Shown: positions 35,801-47,329, numbered from the stretch's first letter. The stretch is 64,000 bases of DNA from Ignelater luminosus (GCA_011009095.1 VTPC01003584.1:1-64000); one strand, 5' to 3'. A program made the numbers and translations. The notes: generated by a model from the letters alone, not told the origin.

Positions 35801-38800
35801 ATTTAAAAATTTTTATCTTCAAAGTTCCTCTGACCATTTTAATCGAATCTGGAGCCAAAATGCATACAGAATTGGGAGAACTACATGCCGAATCAATCAT
35901 CCAAAAATAATGGCGCTAGAAGGTTTCGAGGTCTGTTTGGAAAGATTCGAAATTTGCTTACAGAATCACGTGAAGATCACTAAAGTACTTATACTGTAAA
36001 AGATTCGTCCGCTTAACTCAAAGGTTCCATTCCAGAGCCGTATTTGCACCATTTTCAGTTTTTCGCGTTTTCGACCTAGAAGATGATCTAATAAGAAAAA
36101 CGTGCATTGAACCTTTTTTATTCCCCATTCCACGGCGCATCAAAGTACTGCAACTACGTTTTCCTAGGAACTCGGATAACCTCCAAAAAAGGTCCAAAAA
36201 AAGCAAAACACGTGGAGGCGCCACTGGTACCCACCTAAGCTTGTTGCCCTAATGATGCTCTTTAGTCTAAAAAAGATCCCAGCTTGATCGGACCGTAATT
36301 AACCGAGTTACAAATTTTTTAAGTGGACATCACGGCGTGTCATGAAGAAAAGTGCGGAGTTGATCGAATCGAGTCGTGTTTTCTCGAGTGGATAGATAAA
36401 CACTCTCAGAACACAAATCCTGAATATTATGTTGATCAGACTATCCAGACGGTCTTGGTGGCGGATTATAAAGTTTGCAGATTCCTCAAACAGTTTTTTG
36501 AAAAGCTTTGGGATTCTTTGGCTTTTCACAAAACTTTCTCTCCTATCCCACCATAGTGCTTGCGAACCCTTAAAGTTTTTGAGCTGCAAGCCCTCTGCCT
36601 CGGCCGAATTGTAAAAAGTGCGAAATTGGTTCGAGCAGCATCAGATACAGGTGAAGACACTGAATCCGGGTACTAAATGCCGTTTCAATATCTTTGCAAA
36701 ACCCTCACCCCTATTCCCCCTACAGACGCTTATGGGCTCAAATCTAAAACTGCCTGGAGCGGAACTTTCTTTGGTCTTTGGTCCCAGATTGCTAGCCTTG
36801 TCCATAAGGTCCCAATCGATTTTGTCGATTTTTGCTGTTAGGTGTCACCGCGTTTGCTCCGTGTACATAAGGTGGTCAAAGAACATTGTGCTCTACTTGC
36901 CCTTCAAGTTTGACCAAAAATCGATTCACCCGTTCTGGATCGAGTTATCTCGATTTTTCGTTTTCAAAAGGTACAAAATTTCTGACTTTAACCCTTCCTT
37001 GCTCCCCTTCTATTATATGATATTTAATGAAAAGTCGCCAGACATTATGACTCTACAACACTAATTTAAATAACTAAAATAAAAAGTAACTTCACGTGTA
37101 ATTTGTAATTTTGATCATTGTGCAATTTTTCTTTTTCTTCTCTTGATACTATCAGAGATTCTAGATCAATTAGCATGTCTTATTTCTTAGTAAAGATGTC
37201 AGAAGCTGGAAGATCTAGATACAATTCTTTAATGCTTTAAGAATTGTCTTGTTATAGTCACTATAAAGATTTGATCATCTTAAAGGTATTGCAAGACTGT
37301 ACTTTGAAGCACTTCTGGGCTTTCTGTTTCTCCATTTAGTGAGTGAAACAAAGGACAAGAAGGAAATTTCTAGAATCGACCCTTTAAAGGTATGGCCAAA
37401 GTGAAAGAGAAAAGCATCTTTTGAGTTTTTCAATGGTTTGCAATTGAGATGGGCATATACAGTTGAACTTCGATAACTTTCACGTTGTCGAGGTTCAGGT
37501 TATCAAAGTTCAACTGTATTGGTTTTCTCAGCCTTTTAAGATAGTCCCTAAGTTAAAAAGCTGGATGTTTAGCAAAAATTGGATTCTGCTATCATCTTTG
37601 TCAAGCCTTACATAAGCAACTGTACCTGTCAAACTATTGAATTAGCAATGTTGTAGAGGCCAGGTTTTTTAGTTGGGCCATTCAAGCTTATTGGGTCAGT
37701 TGGGGTTTTCGGGCCATTATTTTTGTAGCAATCCAAAGCGGACTCGGATGGACTATTTTCGTACTGAACTGCACCAGAGTATTGTCGATTTGGACAGGTG
37801 TTATTTTCTTGCTGACCTGAACAAACATTCTATCCTTCTACTGAAGGGTAGAATTTTTGTACTGCATTGGACCAACATCTTTCTTTGTACTGACTCGACC
37901 AGGCATAATTCTTATACTGACCTGGACAAGCATTATTAGGATTTTCATTTCCAATCATGGTCAGTATTTCCAGGTGGCTGCATTGCATTATAAGTGGGGG
38001 TCAGCTCCAAGCTTCTAATTATTTCTTTTTTTTTCTGTATTCTTACTTAAGTACTCTCTACCATTCTGAATTAACCATGAAGTTGAAGAATCTCGGCAAC
38101 CAATATAAATAATATACTAACTGTAAAATTGCTATTAGTTTATTAATTTTTCCCTTTCAGGGATGATGAATTAGAAGCAGTTATTAAAGAGATTGTTCAA
38201 GAATACAATATCGATATGTCTACCCGAGTAAATATACTAATTGGAAAAGACACCAGGTACTACAGTGAAGTTGGATAATTTTCTGTACTGTATTTAACAC
38301 ATTGAATATCTTTAGACCAAGCAGCCCTAGTTTATCTAAATCTGTAGTTGATGGTATATTAGCATTATCTGGAAAACCAGTTGACTATGGTATTGTTACA
38401 ACACCTCAATTACATTATTTTGTTAAGTGTCGGAATACACAAAATGCATATGGTGTGGGAACAGAAGAAGGTTACTATACAAAATTGGTTACTGCATTTA
38501 AAAAATTAAGAGGTGATAATTACACCAATGGAAATTATACCAACAGGGTTCTATATGATGGTGCTAATGGTGTTGGAGCTAGGAAAATTAAATATTTCCA
38601 AGAAAGACTAGGAGAATCACTGAAAATAGAACTTTATAATGATGCAGGGATTGGTACAGGCAAACTTAATTACTTGGTAAGTTACTAGTTTTGTGGTAAA
38701 TTTTGTTCATATCTTATTGTTTTATATCTTTGCAGTGTGGTGCCGACTATGTAAAATCCCAGCAATCATTTCCAACAGGAGTTCCTGTTGAACCTAATGT

Positions 38801-39816
38801 TCGATGTGTTTCTGTAGATGGTGATGCAGACCGAATTGTTTATTATTACGTAGATGAAGATAATAAATTCCATTTACTTGATGGTGATAGGATTGCAACA
38901 TTGATTGCGGGGTATCTGAAGGAATTGGTTCTTGGAACTGGAATTGATCTTAACTTAGGTTTAATTCAAACTGCCTATGCTAATGGTGCCTCCACTGATT
39001 ACATTACAAGACAATTGGTTAGTAAAACTGTATTTTCTATTCCTTCCCCTTGATGCATAACTTCATATTACTTTCAATTTTAGCAAGTACCAGTTGCATG
39101 TGTATCAACGGGTGTAAAGCATTTACATCATAAAGCGCTTGAATATGATGTTGGAGTTTATTTTGAAGCGAATGGACATGGAACTGTTATTTTTAGCAAG
39201 AATGCCAAAGATAAGTTGAACGAAGCTGCTAAAAATAACAGGTATTTATATAAGCAATTAACAGTGTTTTGTATATAATGCATTTTAATACTTTTTAGCC
39301 TTTCTGAGGAACAACAAAAAGTTGCAAATAAACTTCTAGCCTTAATAGATGTAATCAATGAGACTGTAGGAGATGCCATATCAGATATGTTACTCGTTGA
39401 AACAATATTACATGCAAAAGGATGGGGTGTACAACAGTGGGAAGAAACTTACACTGACTTACCAAATAAACTACTTAAAGTCACTGTTGAGGTATGCAGA
39501 ATCTGTTTTTTTTTGCTTTGCGAATTTTATTTCTCTTCATTCAATTTTTTAAATGCAGGATAGAAATGTAATAAGCACAAAAGATGCAGAAAGACAGTGT
39601 ACTACTCCTGTTGGTCTACAGGAAGAAATCGATACATTGGTTAAAAAGTACAATAAAGGAAGATCATTTGTACGTCCATCAGGTACTGAAGATATTGTTA
39701 GAGTCTATGCTGAAGCTGCCACTCAAGAAGAGACTGATAAGTTAGCAGCAGAAGTTGCCACAAAAGTATATGAACTTGCCGGAGGAATTGGTACTATGCC
39801 TGAAATTCCTGCCTAA
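32850..39816 (+). CDS. nst: Phosphoacetylglucosamine mutase (PGM3/AGM1; nst)
   Basis: It converts GlcNAc-6-phosphate to GlcNAc-1-phosphate, the step before UDP-GlcNAc, and so feeds chitin, N-glycan and GPI synthesis in the cytosol. Inferred exons: 32850-32950, 33052-33122, 33181-33310, 38161-38256, 38316-38676, 38736-39017, 39084-39241, 39299-39491, 39559-39816. All are GT/AG and in phase, giving 549 residues (human 542). Motifs: [10 protein letters not shown] near the N-terminus, the phosphoserine loop [14 protein letters not shown], the metal site [11 protein letters not shown], the sugar-binding YFEANGHGT and the phosphate-binding [15 protein letters not shown]. The start at 32850 gives a family-length N-terminus; an in-frame ATG at 32748 would add 34 hydrophobic residues, possible but unlike the cytosolic enzyme. 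Intron 3 (4.85 kb) holds a SINE, family A copy 4, a minisatellite and a 57-bp MITE. No lesions are seen. Confidence 0.96.
34714..34756 (+). mobile_element. Family Y terminal fragment
   Basis: CAGGGTGGTTCTCAACTTGT at 34714, after TA, matches the left end at 58627 and the complement of the right end at 60385. Only the tip is present before the SINE begins. It lies in PGM3 intron 3. Confidence 0.55.
34757..34983 (+). mobile_element. tRNA-derived SINE
   Basis: The head contains GCATTTGACTGTCAACTCAA followed by GGTTGTGGGTTTGATTCTCG, the anticodon-arm and T-arm (B-box) region of a tRNA-like promoter. A non-tRNA body follows, with AGTGGGTCCCATGTGACTAT and AGTTGCATGTTAAA, and the element ends in an (AAC)n tail at about 34962-34981. 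This is a typical Pol III SINE of about 220 bp. The A-box part is weak or lost. A 76-codon frame crossing the body and tail is not a gene. Inserted in PGM3 intron 3. Confidence 0.75.
35565..37015 (-). repeat. Family A dispersed repeat, copy 4 (longest)
   Basis: Reverse orientation, about 1.45 kb, from TATTCTAGAGTGAAACGC (3' side) to AACCCTTCCTTGCTCCCC (5' side). Every phrase of copies 1-3 appears here in reversed order, including AGATGATCTAATAAGAAAAA, CATTCCACGGCGCATCAAAG and TTTCAATATCTTTGCAAAAC. Frames of 60-148 codons run through it on both strands but none is conserved among copies. It is thus a non-coding repeat; copies are diverged by eye, suggesting moderate age. It is inside PGM3 intron 3. 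Confidence 0.85.
37460..37516. mobile_element. 57-bp pogo-like MITE
   Basis: CAGTTGAACTTCGATAAC and GTTATCAAAGTTCAACTG are inverted termini of 18 bp with one mismatch, around a 21-bp centre, flanked by TA at 37458-37459 and 37517-37518. TIR length, the CAG start and TA duplication fit pogo-type elements. It is very short for a transposon, so it depends entirely on a transposase supplied elsewhere. Confidence 0.75.
37720..37950. repeat. Imperfect ~30-bp minisatellite
   Basis: About seven or eight diverged units of roughly 30 bp, each built like GTACTGACCTGGACAAGCAT followed by a T-rich run. On the minus strand they translate partly as ten-residue units such as [10 protein letters not shown], then [10 protein letters not shown] and a [10 protein letters not shown]-like unit. 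Upstream on that strand an open stretch ([18 protein letters not shown]) looks coding-like. A decayed exon or pseudogene of a Gln/Tyr-repeat protein is possible but unproven. It lies in PGM3 intron 3. Confidence 0.5.
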
Positions 39817-41896
39817 CTGGATTATACACATTTTATAATATGCCACTTTTAAACTTAACAGTAGTGTTTTGTAACCCTTTATACCATTTCTAACTCTTGA
39901 AAGCCTTTAGATTCGTTATATCGATCATAGTTCAAAAGCTTGAATGATATTTGATAATACACACATGTACGTACATATGATAATATAGTAAAATCCCAAG
40001 TGCATTCATTAGAACATTCCAAGTAATTTATAAATTTGGACTTACTTTTTATCGCATGAATATTTTGTAATTTTTTTATATTTACTTACGAAGACAATTA
40101 ATTGAAATGACTTAAAAAAAACATTCCTTCTAATAATCAATGATGATGGTGCTGAAATTGTACAAATTCGTTTTATTAACATCTTTGATAATATAAACCA
40201 GTGAGACATTGAACATCAATTAACAAAGATCACATGTCAATTTATAAAATAATAAAATATTTTAATACAATCCTAGTTACTAGCGTTACTAGTCAAAGTT
40301 ATGTCATCACTCATCATACTGTACCTCAGTAAAATAAGTAAAGATCTTATAATGATTATATCAAAGAAGTTGATGTTCTGGTATATCCTTTTTTTCCATT
40401 TGTTAAAAACAAAACAATCAAATGCCCAAGGCTGCTAGCTCATGCAATTAAAATTGCAATGTAAAAAGACTATTATGAATAATAAAGTGTTAAAGTGTTC
40501 TGTTATGCTGTACCTACCTATTTAAATTTTATTAATTTAAGTTTTTTTTTACCATAATTTTTAAATATTATTATATTTATATTCATTTTGTAGGTGGCCA
40601 ATAAAGTAATGAGAAGTAATGATCCTTTTATTTCTTTAATTAGATTTTAATACTAAAATACTGAAGAATCAGAATAATTCACTCTGCCCATCCAAGAGCC
40701 TGGAGAATTCTTGTTTACACCATAAAGTAATCAGTCATAATTTAATTACATTTGAATTAGCACATTCTCAGTAAGTCAAACCAGTGGCATGTGTACGAGA
40801 TTCTGCAAACCTGACAACTGTAGGGACCTGTTGTTTGGTTAGGAGTTCAGATCCAAGGAGAACCACGGAGACTTGAAGAAAACCTTCAAACTCTTCTTGG
40901 TGATATTAGTATGCTGTTGATTCAAACATCAGAATTTCCAGGTTCTAAATCTGATCATTTATGGCAAGCACCTTATGTATATACTGGGTGTTTCAGCTTG
41001 AATCATCATAACTTTGACAGGTGATAGAACATTGGAAAAATAAGTACAGTTTGTCATATAAACTTATATTGCTTAGTTCTCAAAATACATGAAACTTCAT
41101 TCATGGTTGTTACCACAGCAGATTTTACAATTGGTTTTTTTACTATGGATGGATTTAGGATTTAGGATTATACAATATATGCTGCCATTGGAAAATTAAT
41201 TAATTTGGACATTACTGAAATTTACATTTAATTTAGTAAAAAGAGTTACCTTTCCTTTTATCTTGCAAAATGTATTGTTTTTGAGTAAAATCAAATTCTC
41301 CAAAAATCTTAAACGCTCATTGCTGATGTTGGAGATGTGCCTACAATTATTTATCAAAGCAATTTTCTTAATGCTTGTGGTTATAAAGTGTATGTAGTGT
41401 ATGTCATTAAGCAGGTTTTTATTAGTGATGGGCATAATCAAATGATTTTACTAACCAAGAGATGTGAATAAGGAGTGATGGTAAGGTGACTACTCTCTCA
41501 CAGGGTATTACTTTGACAAGCCTTGGTTAACAGCCTTGCTGTTACAGCCTCTTAACAGGGGTTATATTTTACAACTTATAAGAAATTCTTCAAATTGGTT
41601 GATTTAAATTTTTTTCCATTATTTTTTTGTAATTGGTCATTAATTTATTTTATAATTGAAAAAAATAATATTGAATAATTTTTTAGCTTGTTGATATTAA
41701 TTCTTTTTCATTTGTACTTTTTTCAGTTCATCGTTAATTATTGTTTGGCATAGTTATTTGAAAATATATTCGAAAGCCTTAACGAAACATCAGTTTCTAT
41801 TATAAAAATTAAATTATTTGTTTCCTACACACTGAAACAAGTCCAGATAAGAATAGATAAAAGTTAAAACTACACTGCTAATGATATATTTGTATG
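39817..41896. other. PGM3 3' UTR and intergenic DNA
   Basis: No gene recognised. Several AATAAA hexamers follow the PGM3 stop within 700 bp. A CTGGGTGTTTCAGCTTGAAT phrase near 40985 after TA resembles a transposon end without a visible partner. The 41196-41441 (-) frame has no family match. Confidence 0.5.
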
Positions 41897-41898
41897 TA

Positions 41899-42784
41899 AC
41901 ACATCGTTCAATAAGTCCCGAGACTAACAACGAAAACAACATTTTTTTTTTCAAAAATCATTTTTATTCATCAATATAATCTCCTTTTAGAGTGATACAA
42001 TCTTTCCAACGCCTTTCCAACATTTCTATACCATGTTTATAGAAGGATTTATCCTTTGCTTCAAAATAGGCTTCAGTTTCGGCAATGACCTCCTCATTCG
42101 AGCCAAATTTATGCCAAATGTATCCATGTTTCATCCATGGTCACGTATCGACGCAGGAAATCCTTTTTATTGCGAGTAAATAGCGATAAACAGCTCTCTG
42201 AATCGTCGATTCGTTGCTGTTTTTGTTCCATTGAAAGCAATCGCGGCACCCACTTGGAAAAAACACTTTTCATGCTCGATTTTTCATGAAGGATTGTAAA
42301 TACGCTTCCAGATGATATCTGTGTCATTTCTGCAATCTCACGGACCTTTACTTTGCGATTTGTCATTACGATTCTGAATACTTCACTCACATTTTCCGGT
42401 GTAACGGCTTCCAAAGGCCTACCCGAACGTTCCGCATCGTTTGTGTCCGTACGACCACGTTTAAACTCAGCATACCAACGACAAATCGTTGATTTGGATG
42501 GAGAGGAGTCCGGGTAACGTTTCTCAAGCCATTGCTGGGCTTCTACGGTGTTTTTACCCATTAAAAACAATGTTTTATCAACACGCGAAACTCGCTTTGT
42601 TCCATTTTTCAAACAAATTACAAAGTGACTTTACTCTAACCTCGATAACTCTGCTATTTGTGGTCCAATCGACGTGAAATTTTTACACGTTTCATGTGAA
42701 GGTTCGCACTCTAGGGAAACGTGGCTAGTTTGGTACTACTAGCACCATCTCTGGGTTAGTCTCGGGACTTATTGAACGATGTGT
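41899..42784 (-). mobile_element. Internally deleted irritans-type mariner (copy 1)
   Basis: An 886-bp element with TIRs ACACATCGTTCAATAAGTCC at 41899 and a perfect inverted copy ending at 42784, continuing for about 30 bp. TA lies on both sides (41897-41898, 42785-42786). It encodes the N-terminal half of a mariner transposase on the minus strand, then jumps to the C-terminal block FGSNEEVIAETEAYFEAKDK and ERRWKDCITLKGDYIDE near 41970-42108. The catalytic middle is deleted at about 42110. Perfect TIRs suggest recent activity in trans. Confidence 0.9.
42109..42612 (-). pseudogene. Truncated mariner transposase, DNA-binding half only
   Basis: The 167-residue open frame starts MKNGTKRVSRVDKTLFLMGK, where the family usually reads MxKKEFRVLIKHCFLMGK. 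It carries the first HTH (TVEAQQWLEKRYPDSSPSKS), the GRP linker (ERSGRPLEAVTPENV) and the second HTH (REIAEMTQISSGSVFTILHE). It ends just after the first catalytic motif YVTMDETWIH at the deletion junction, where a stop follows. The second and third Asp are absent, so it cannot transpose DNA but could in principle bind TIRs. It belongs to the irritans/Himar-like subfamily. No host promoter is evident. Confidence 0.85.
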
Positions 42785-42786
42785 TA

Positions 42787-43588
42787 CAGCATTGGACAGA
42801 TTAAATTGAACAGCGCCTGTTAGATGTAACCGCTCATATCTGATGTGTTTGTCGGGTTGCCTAGATTTATGAGGGCCGAAATAAATTATATTTCTAATTT
42901 GGTATTTTTTTTTGTATTCAATGAAAAATTTTATAATAAAGCGACAGTATTACGTGATAAATAATAAACAGATAATTCAGACACAACTAAATGATGGCGA
43001 AATTTATGAGTGTAGAAGAATAGGTTGTGGAATTAGAAATAAATTGTGCCAGTTTTATCTTTTAGTGAAAAAAAATCTTTTTTTTTTGTAAAATAACGTA
43101 TCAAAGTATGCATAGAATTTTTTTTAATATGTATGCAACCAATTTATAAAATGTTTCCGTGGCTAATTAACGAAAAAAGGACCGCGTTGCAGAAATGTTA
43201 CAAGTAGATGAGTGTATTGGTACAAGTTTCAACAGACTAGTGAGGAGAGTGTTCCCTCCTAAAACCAAAAATCCCAAATTGAATTACGTATTTTCTGATA
43301 TTATTTTTTTTAAGTTTTGGATTATTTTGCTTTATTTATTATTATTATTATTATTGTTTACATGTGTGAAATTAGCATTACGTAATGATATGCTATTAGG
43401 ATTGTATTGGATTTTATCTATTCTTTTAAGAGAAAAACTACTTTTTCATTTTGACACATTGGATGCGACAGTAATTTAAAGGAAGGTTCCTAAACCGAAA
43501 TACCTTCATCTGTCTACAATTATAGAGACGAAATATATAAGAAGTACTGTTTTATATTATTTTGTTTAATGCCTATAAATAATTCGTA
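42787..43588. other. AT-rich spacer with short (TTA)n microsatellite
   Basis: No gene recognised. A (TTA)n run lies at about 43336-43355, within a Leu-rich frame (43195-43479, +) that has no family resemblance. Confidence 0.5.
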
Positions 43589-43591
43589 TTA

Positions 43592-43882
43592 AGGTTCCCA
43601 CAGACCGACACGAAATAATCTCTGCCGCTGCAAACATTTCGCAGCGATAAATTCGCAGCAGTTTAAGTACGTGGCGGTTTATGTACAGATTAAAGGTTCC
43701 CCCAGACCGACGCGAAATAATCTCTGCCGCTGCGAACATTTCGCAGCAGTTTAAGTACGTGGCGGTTTATATACAAGTTCAAATCTGCACGGCATTAACC
43801 TGTATATAAACCGCCACGTATTTGAACTGCTGCGAAATGTTCGCAGCGGCAGCGATTATTTCGCATCGGTCTGTGGGAACCT
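43592..43882. mobile_element. Three-armed PIF/Harbinger-like MITE
   Basis: Two direct copies of an arm of about 85-95 bp (43592-43676 and 43684-43775: AGGTTCCCACAGACCGACAC ... GTACGTGGCGGTTTATGTAC) are followed by one inverted copy (about 43798-43882). The outer tips AGGTTCCC/GGGAACCT are flanked by TTA at 43589-43591 and 43883-43885. A 3-bp TTA duplication is typical of PIF/Harbinger elements. It is rich in CG dinucleotides compared with its surroundings and non-coding. The extra left arm must be an internal duplication. Confidence 0.8.
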
Positions 43883-44013
43883 TTATCCTGGTACATAAAC
43901 AATTGAAAAAAGGTGCTTTACCTGATGAAACTTTATGACTCATGGTGTGAAAAGCGTGTGCCTCAATATCTACCTGCTGTTTTCGTTTAACTTGGTTAAC
44001 TTGTGTTTGGAAT

Positions 44014-44382
44014 TGTCAAAGTTAGAAGGACAAGTTTAACGAAAAATGCGAGGCAAAAAAGTTTCGAAAATTATCGATTTTCGCTGGCGAATATCTCGGA
44101 AACTATAACACACAAGAAGAAAACGAATATAGATATTCTTGTAGGAAATTTAATTATCTTTTATTTTGGAAGGAATACTTTTCACCGTACGACGCACCGT
44201 TTCCGAGTTATAAGCGAAAAGCCGAAAAAAGGGGCCTTCCTCCCCCTGAAGCGACAGGGCTAGGGGCGGGGACTTTTAGTATCTTTCCCTGCTAACTACC
44301 CCCAACACATTCCTCAAGAGAAAAATTCTCTCCCATTCCATGTCCTCTAAAACCCGCTTTTGGGCATTCATTGACTGGACTA
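44014..44382 (+). mobile_element. Half copy of the foldback element
   Basis: It matches 6665-7019 in the same orientation: TTAGAAGGACAAGTTTAACG, TATCGATTTTCGCTGGCGAA, TCCGAGTTATAAGC, CTAACTACCCCCAACACATT and the end ATTCATTGACTGGACTA. The left arm is missing. The frame at 44003-44263 lies wholly in the repeat. Confidence 0.8.
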
Positions 44383-46424
44383 ATTGTTAACCTCCAATTT
44401 TAAAAATATAACCTTAAAAGCATCACCAGCATTATAAATAAACCATTTTTGAAAAGTAAAATGAACTGGGCAGTAACAATTTCGTTTATGCAGACTTTTC
44501 TAATTATATGGCTATTTTTATTTCATATCTGTAAACGACTGTGGGGCCCCCAAATTCTTCGGCCCCCCCGCACCGTGGACTTTTGCGACCACTATTTACG
44601 CCACTGCCCATTAGAAACTCTTTTATGGCTTTATTCTTATATTTCAAGTGCGTTGGTTTCCTTTTTGTAATAATAGTCGTTGATTTGAAAGTTCTAGTCA
44701 TAATATTTAGAAGGTTTGGAAAAATATAAGTTGGTTCTGTTTAAAATTTCTTAAAAAGCAATGGTCACAATTTTATTATTACTTTCTTTTTAATGAACTC
44801 AGATTAAAATTGGCCTGTTGTATTACACAATTAGATAATCAATTTCATATTTATATCTTGGTTATTTGTTTGTTACATTACTTTTTGTTTGTTGTTTAGG
44901 TTGTATATATACTTTATTATGACGGTAACTCGGAACTCTAAAATGTTTATTTATTTATCTTTGAATGAATTTACTAATATTCCAAAAAAATGTATGTTTC
45001 ATGATCCAATTTCTTTCATGTCAATAGATAAGTAGGTGTAAGATTTAGCATTGACTTTGCTTTATAGCTTGTCAGCTTCTTTGTAAGGTCTCTTATTAGA
45101 GTAAATAATGCGAATATTATATGGTCAATTCACAACTTTACCAAAAAGTAGATCCTATCACTGAGAAACATTATACATACACTATCTCGTATAAACCACC
45201 AACTAGAGAGATTTGAAAATATTATCGCAAGCAATCTAAATGTTATCGCGAGTGCGATTTATAAGATATATCTCACGGTTGTACATAAAATCTATTTCAT
45301 TTGCGAGAAGTGAACATAGCAAAAAAGTCACCTAAAACTGGACATAATTTCTGAAAAGTGTACATGTTCAGAAAAAAGTGGACGTCTATACTATCCCTAT
45401 CAGTATGAATAATTACAGATAGAAGAAATGGGTGATTTTTGTAAAAAGGAAAATATTCGACATGCTCAAAACGCAATAGCCAGTCCAAGAAGTAATGGAC
45501 AAGACGAATAATTTAATGCAAGAATTTCTAGTTCCCTAAACGACTACCATTGGTGATGACTATTATTATACATCAAGCCAAAGCACATGTTGTGGGCCAT
45601 TATTTTGTAATAGTTTTAATATTTGACATTATTCTTTGTGTTTACAGTTTTAGTTTATCTATTATCTTGATAAAATCGTTCATGTTATAATAAACTTTGT
45701 AATATTGTTTCTAATAATACTTACGTTACAAAATAAATTTGACTACAAATCGGTTTTTAAATTTACTATTTATAACTATTATTACTAGCCACTTCTCACT
45801 TTTAGTTTCTGTTCAGAAAGAATAGGATTAGCGTTATAATCTTTGGGATTAGATTCGTAAGTACAATAAAGAAGTGTACAAAGTTGCCGGTGACACTTTT
45901 ATGGCCAGTAAAACGCAGGTAAAAATTAACTCCCGGCAATATTTGCAAAAAGGGTTGCCTAAGTCCTACAAATGCTTTATAATTAATTATTTATAATTTG
46001 ATTTTGTTCGGGTGTAAATTTAAACTATAGCGACATTTTTATTTGATGTAACTGATGCTCAAACAAGGCAAAATATAGAGACAGAGGCTGATAGTGAGAT
46101 TATTTGCTTGCTAACAAACCTGATTACAGAAATAATTTTTAATTTTTCTCTGTAGCCATAAAACTATGGATAAGTTAAATAACTACGTATATTGATATCA
46201 GTCTAAAAGTGAAAGATAAACTTTGTATCTGCTTGCAAAATTTGCAGAAATTCCAGTCTGTAACTTTCTCTCTGAAAGTACAACCCTTAAGCTTGGATAT
46301 ATCACGTGACATCATACCATAGGTGTTATGAATTTTTCCATTTTCTGAAGTGACAAAATTATTTGAATTTTATTAATTTGTTTTTTGTAGAATCATAATC
46401 AAACTTATATTTTAATGATAATTA
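44383..46424. other. AT-rich spacer, nothing recognised
   Basis: No frame in this stretch has family resemblance, and I see no inverted-repeat pair or tandem array. Small frames at 44449-44729 overlap on both strands and are probably chance. Confidence 0.5.
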
Positions 46425-47329
46425 ACACATGGGCTGAAAAGTCCCAGGCCTAACAAAGAAAACACGGTTTTTTTTGTTCAAAATTAGCTTTATTCATCAA
46501 CGTAATTTCCATCAAGAACAACGCAATCATTCCAGCGCCGCTCTAACAAAATACCGAGGCCATAACCTTTCCAGCCGATTGTTGTGCTTTCGGTCGCTTT
46601 GGACGAGGTCCACCAGTTGCTGTCCACTCAGATGACGATCGTTTTGATTCCGGAGTGAAGTGATGGATCCATGTTTCATCCATTGTCACATATCGACGCA
46701 AAAATTCCGGTTTGTTACGTTTAAACATGGCCAAACACTGCTCAGAAACATCAACACGTTCTTGTTTTTGGTGAACAGTGAGCAAACGCGGCACCCACTT
46801 TGAGCAGAGCTTTCTCATAGTCAAATGCTCATGCAATATAAAGCCAACACGTTCTTTTGATATCTTTACAATGTCAGCTAACTCGCGCAACTTCACTTTT
46901 CGATCATTCAAAACGATTTTGTGGATTTTTTTGATGTTTTCTGGTGTTACCGCCTCATTTGGACGTCCACTGCGTTCTGCATCATCGGTGTCTCTACGAC
47001 CACGTTTGAAGTCAGCAAACCAACGTTTTATTGTTGTTTCTGATGGAGCGGAGTCCCATAACACTTTTCAAGCCATTGCTTCGCTTGAACGGTATTTTTT
47101 CCCATCAAGCAGCAGTGTAAAATTAAAACACGAAATTGTTTTTGATCCATTGTTTTGAAAATAACAAAAGTAGCGTCACTCTTAGCACAATAACTCACAA
47201 AATAATGAATAGAATATCATGAAATTTTAACAGCTGTCTTTTGAAGGTTAGTACTAACTGAAAAAGCGGTGAATGCAATAGAACTAGCGCCATCTATTTG
47301 TTAGGCCTGGGACTTTTCAGCCCATGTGT
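46425..47329 (-). mobile_element. Internally deleted irritans-type mariner (copy 2)
   Basis: A 905-bp element with TIRs ACACATGGGCTGAAAAGTCC at 46425 and a perfect inverted copy ending at 47329, with TA at 46423-46424 and 47330-47331. It encodes the N-terminal part of a Himar-like transposase on the minus strand, and near 46560 jumps to the C-terminal LERRWNDCVVLDGNYVDE. The TIRs share the ACACAT start with the 41.9-kb element but differ afterwards, so it is a separate family. Confidence 0.9.
46543..47152 (-). pseudogene. Truncated mariner transposase, catalytic core lost
   Basis: The gene would start at MDQKQFRVLILHCCLMGKNT near 47150. A missing base near 47060 shifts the frame, and the 173-residue open frame at 46543-47064 continues with SETTIKRWFADFKRG, ERSGRPNEAVTPENI, RELADIVKISKERVGFILHE, then YVTMDETWIHHFTPESKRSS and AGKVMASVFC. 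It contains both HTH regions and the first catalytic Asp block; the region with the other two Asp is deleted. It is very close to Himar1-type proteins. It cannot catalyse transposition. Confidence 0.85.

Noticed and set aside
36618-37064. 148-codon plus-strand frame
   Set aside because: It lies within family A copy 4, and the frame is not conserved in the corresponding part of copy 2 at 25 kb.
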